Positions 8,601-9,112 of a stretch of 9,112 nt of DNA are shown here, one piece after another. The stretch spans positions 1,911-11,022 of the forward strand of contig PBWF01000073.1 in assembly GCA_002728935.1 (NCBI GenBank), in the 5' to 3' direction. The notes beneath the pieces were generated by a model. It saw nothing but the letters and a program-made list of their open reading frames with translations. It was not told where the DNA came from and searched no databases. This DNA comes from Gammaproteobacteria bacterium (lineage in GTDB: Bacteria; Pseudomonadota; Gammaproteobacteria; Pseudomonadales; Azotimanducaceae_A). The translations under genes were made by a program, and so were the position numbers. How positions within the stretch are numbered: position 1 is the first letter of the stretch; each line of letters starts with the position of its first letter.

Positions 8601-9112
8601 TCCGACCGAGAGACGGAGAGCAGCGCTTTGCAGGCTGGGTCATTGGAGTGAGAAGCCTGAAGACTCAGCGAGGCAATATTGTGTTTGTTACGCTAGATGA
8701 TCGCTCTGGGCGGATCGAAGTCAGTGTGTCCGGAGATACGCTCGAGCGCGGCCGTGACAAGTTGGAGAAAGATTCCCTGTTGGTGGTCAGTGGTCAGGTA
8801 TCCCACGATGAATACTCCGGTGGCGTGCGGGTGAGGGCTAATCAACTCATGACGCTCACTGAGGCTCGGGGGCGAGCTATACAAGGGGTCAGCGTATTGT
8901 TAACGCCAGATCGAATAGAAGAGAGTTTCGCTGGTGACTTGGCAAATCTGTTGGCGCCGTATCAGCAAAGCGGAGCGGCAACCTGCCCCGTGTTTATCGA
9001 ATACGAAGCTAAAACGGCAGCCGCGCGACTCCGACTAGATGACGCTTGGAGCGTCGTTCCGAATGACGAATTAGTTGCCGAGCTCCGACAGTTCTTTGGG
9101 CGCGATCAAGTC
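5618..9112 (+). CDS. dnaE: DNA polymerase III alpha subunit (replicative, DnaE1 type), 3'-truncated
   Basis: The frame is open without stops for 1165 codons to the window edge. E. coli DnaE has 1160 residues and ends a few residues past the equivalent of the last visible ones, so probably only the final few codons are missing. It is the cytoplasmic polymerase subunit of the chromosomal replicase. Domains in order: PHP (from HLRVHSEYS at 7-15, with TDHAN at 41-45); palm with GPGRGSGAGS (360-369) and PDFDIDF (401-407), where Asp402 and Asp404 match E. coli catalytic Asp401 and Asp403; third catalytic Asp556 in KFDFLGL; FQLESRGMKDL and the RPGPLQ segment of the polymerase core; tandem HhH region (about 827-890); a clamp-motif region near 929-933; OB fold (about 1004-1085); and the C-terminal domain that binds tau in E. 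coli. Length and C-terminal domains separate it from DnaE2/ImuC. The ATG aligns with the E. coli start, but no good ribosome binding site is close: GGAG at 5596-5599 is 18 bases away. An in-frame TTG at 5612 is an alternative start. Confidence 0.98.
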   Translation, partial: MTSPFIHLRVHSEYSLIDGTVRVKPLVKAAQAMAMPAVAITDHANLFALVKFYKAALAEGIKPIAGCDVYVSDPASDAAPALLVLLAQNEAGYRKLGLLLSKAYDRPRIGDRVVFDIDWLIHDNEGLIALSGAAEGDVGRAIINGHPETAITYARRWAEAFPGRYYLELQRLGRAYDDLHVNGALSIASDLDLPVVATNDVRFIEEEDYEAHEVRVCIHEGRTLDDPRREQRYTPEQYLKTSEQMAERFSDLPEAIDNSWNIAIRCSLGMTLGESFLPEYPVPEGMTIASFLSATADEGLAMRFDQMRASGVDVDDAMDNRYRERLAFELGVINSMGFPGYFLIVMEFIQWAKDHDIPVGPGRGSGAGSLVAFVLEITDVDPLEYDLLFERFLNPERVSLPDFDIDFCMDGRDRVIQHVTERYGSDAVSQIITFGTMAAKAVVRDVARVQGKPYGLADKLSKLIPFEPGMTLQKALEDEPQLGEFIDSSDEAQEIMDMAFRLEGLARNVGRHAGGVVIAPTVLTDFSPTYRDQPEGGLMTQYDMTDVEQAGLVKFDFLGLRTLTIIDQAVKSINARRGESGESPIDINALNLEDPEIYQDLKEAKTTAVFQLESRGMKDLMKRVAPSRFADVVALVALFRPGPLQLADDFIRRKHGLDEVDYLHPSLQHVLADTYGVMLYQEQVMQIAQILAGYSLADADLLRRAMGKKKPEEMAKQREVFLAGALKNDVDERQAGHIFDLMEKFAGYGFNKPHSVCYALLAYQTAWLKHYYPADFMAAVMSSDMQNTDKIVINIEESRELGLTIAPPDVNQGTYRFVASEPRAVVYGLGAVKGLGEGAIQNLVEEREKAGGFDDLFDLCRRIDTRRLNKRALEALVGAGALDSLVTDEELKAMPAADQTDQTRAYLDAHLEQAVQVAEQESRNAEGGLSDLFGDLAVDAKYQRDNTALGNVQPLSMQKRLSREKDALGLYLTGHPIDVYRDEMRHLAGSRISELRPRDGEQRFAGWVIGVRSLKTQRGNIVFVTLDDRSGRIEVSVSGDTLERGRDKLEKDSLLVVSGQVSHDEYSGGVRVRANQLMTLTEARGRAIQGVSVLLTPDRIEESFAGDLANLLAPYQQSGAATCPVFIEYEAKTAAARLRLDDAWSVVPNDELVAELRQFFGRDQV

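Noticed and set aside
8220..8884. Antisense frames of 88 and 63 codons opposite the dnaE HhH and OB regions.
   Set aside because: Overlaps an unbroken dnaE frame with strong homology; no ribosome binding site or protein-like pattern seen.

Overview
The window looks like ordinary chromosomal DNA from a Gram-negative bacterium, most likely a gammaproteobacterium. The main evidence is a replicative DNA polymerase III alpha subunit whose whole length aligns with the E. coli DnaE pattern: an HLRVHS-type N-terminus, PDFDIDF catalytic motif, HhH, OB and C-terminal domains in order. An RND efflux pump with periplasmic adaptor implies an outer membrane. GC content is moderate (low to mid 50s by eye). 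A marine or environmental lineage is a guess. All genes are on the + strand. I see no RNA genes, insertion sequences, CRISPR arrays or phage genes.

Layout: (1) 1-729 is the 3' part of a periplasmic adaptor (membrane fusion protein) gene, cut by the left edge. (2) 800-3970 is the RND inner-membrane permease, 70 bases downstream and presumably in the same operon; together they would form two thirds of a tripartite efflux pump. No outer-membrane channel gene is visible. (3) 3971-4335 is a 365-base stretch without a convincing gene. (4) 4336-5547 is a saccharopine-dehydrogenase-like NAD(P)-binding oxidoreductase of the trans-acting enoyl reductase type. (5) 5618-9112 is dnaE, open to the right edge and lacking probably only its last few codons.

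The pump pair is one functional unit. The oxidoreductase and dnaE have no obvious functional link to it or to each other. I found no evidence of a new multi-gene system. The points worth a second look are sequence-level: an RND proton-relay variant, three departures from E. coli DnaE in diagnostic motifs (PHP ligands, internal clamp-binding motif, FNKSHS motif), and a dnaE upstream neighbour that differs from the lpxB-rnhB-dnaE order known from E. coli and relatives.
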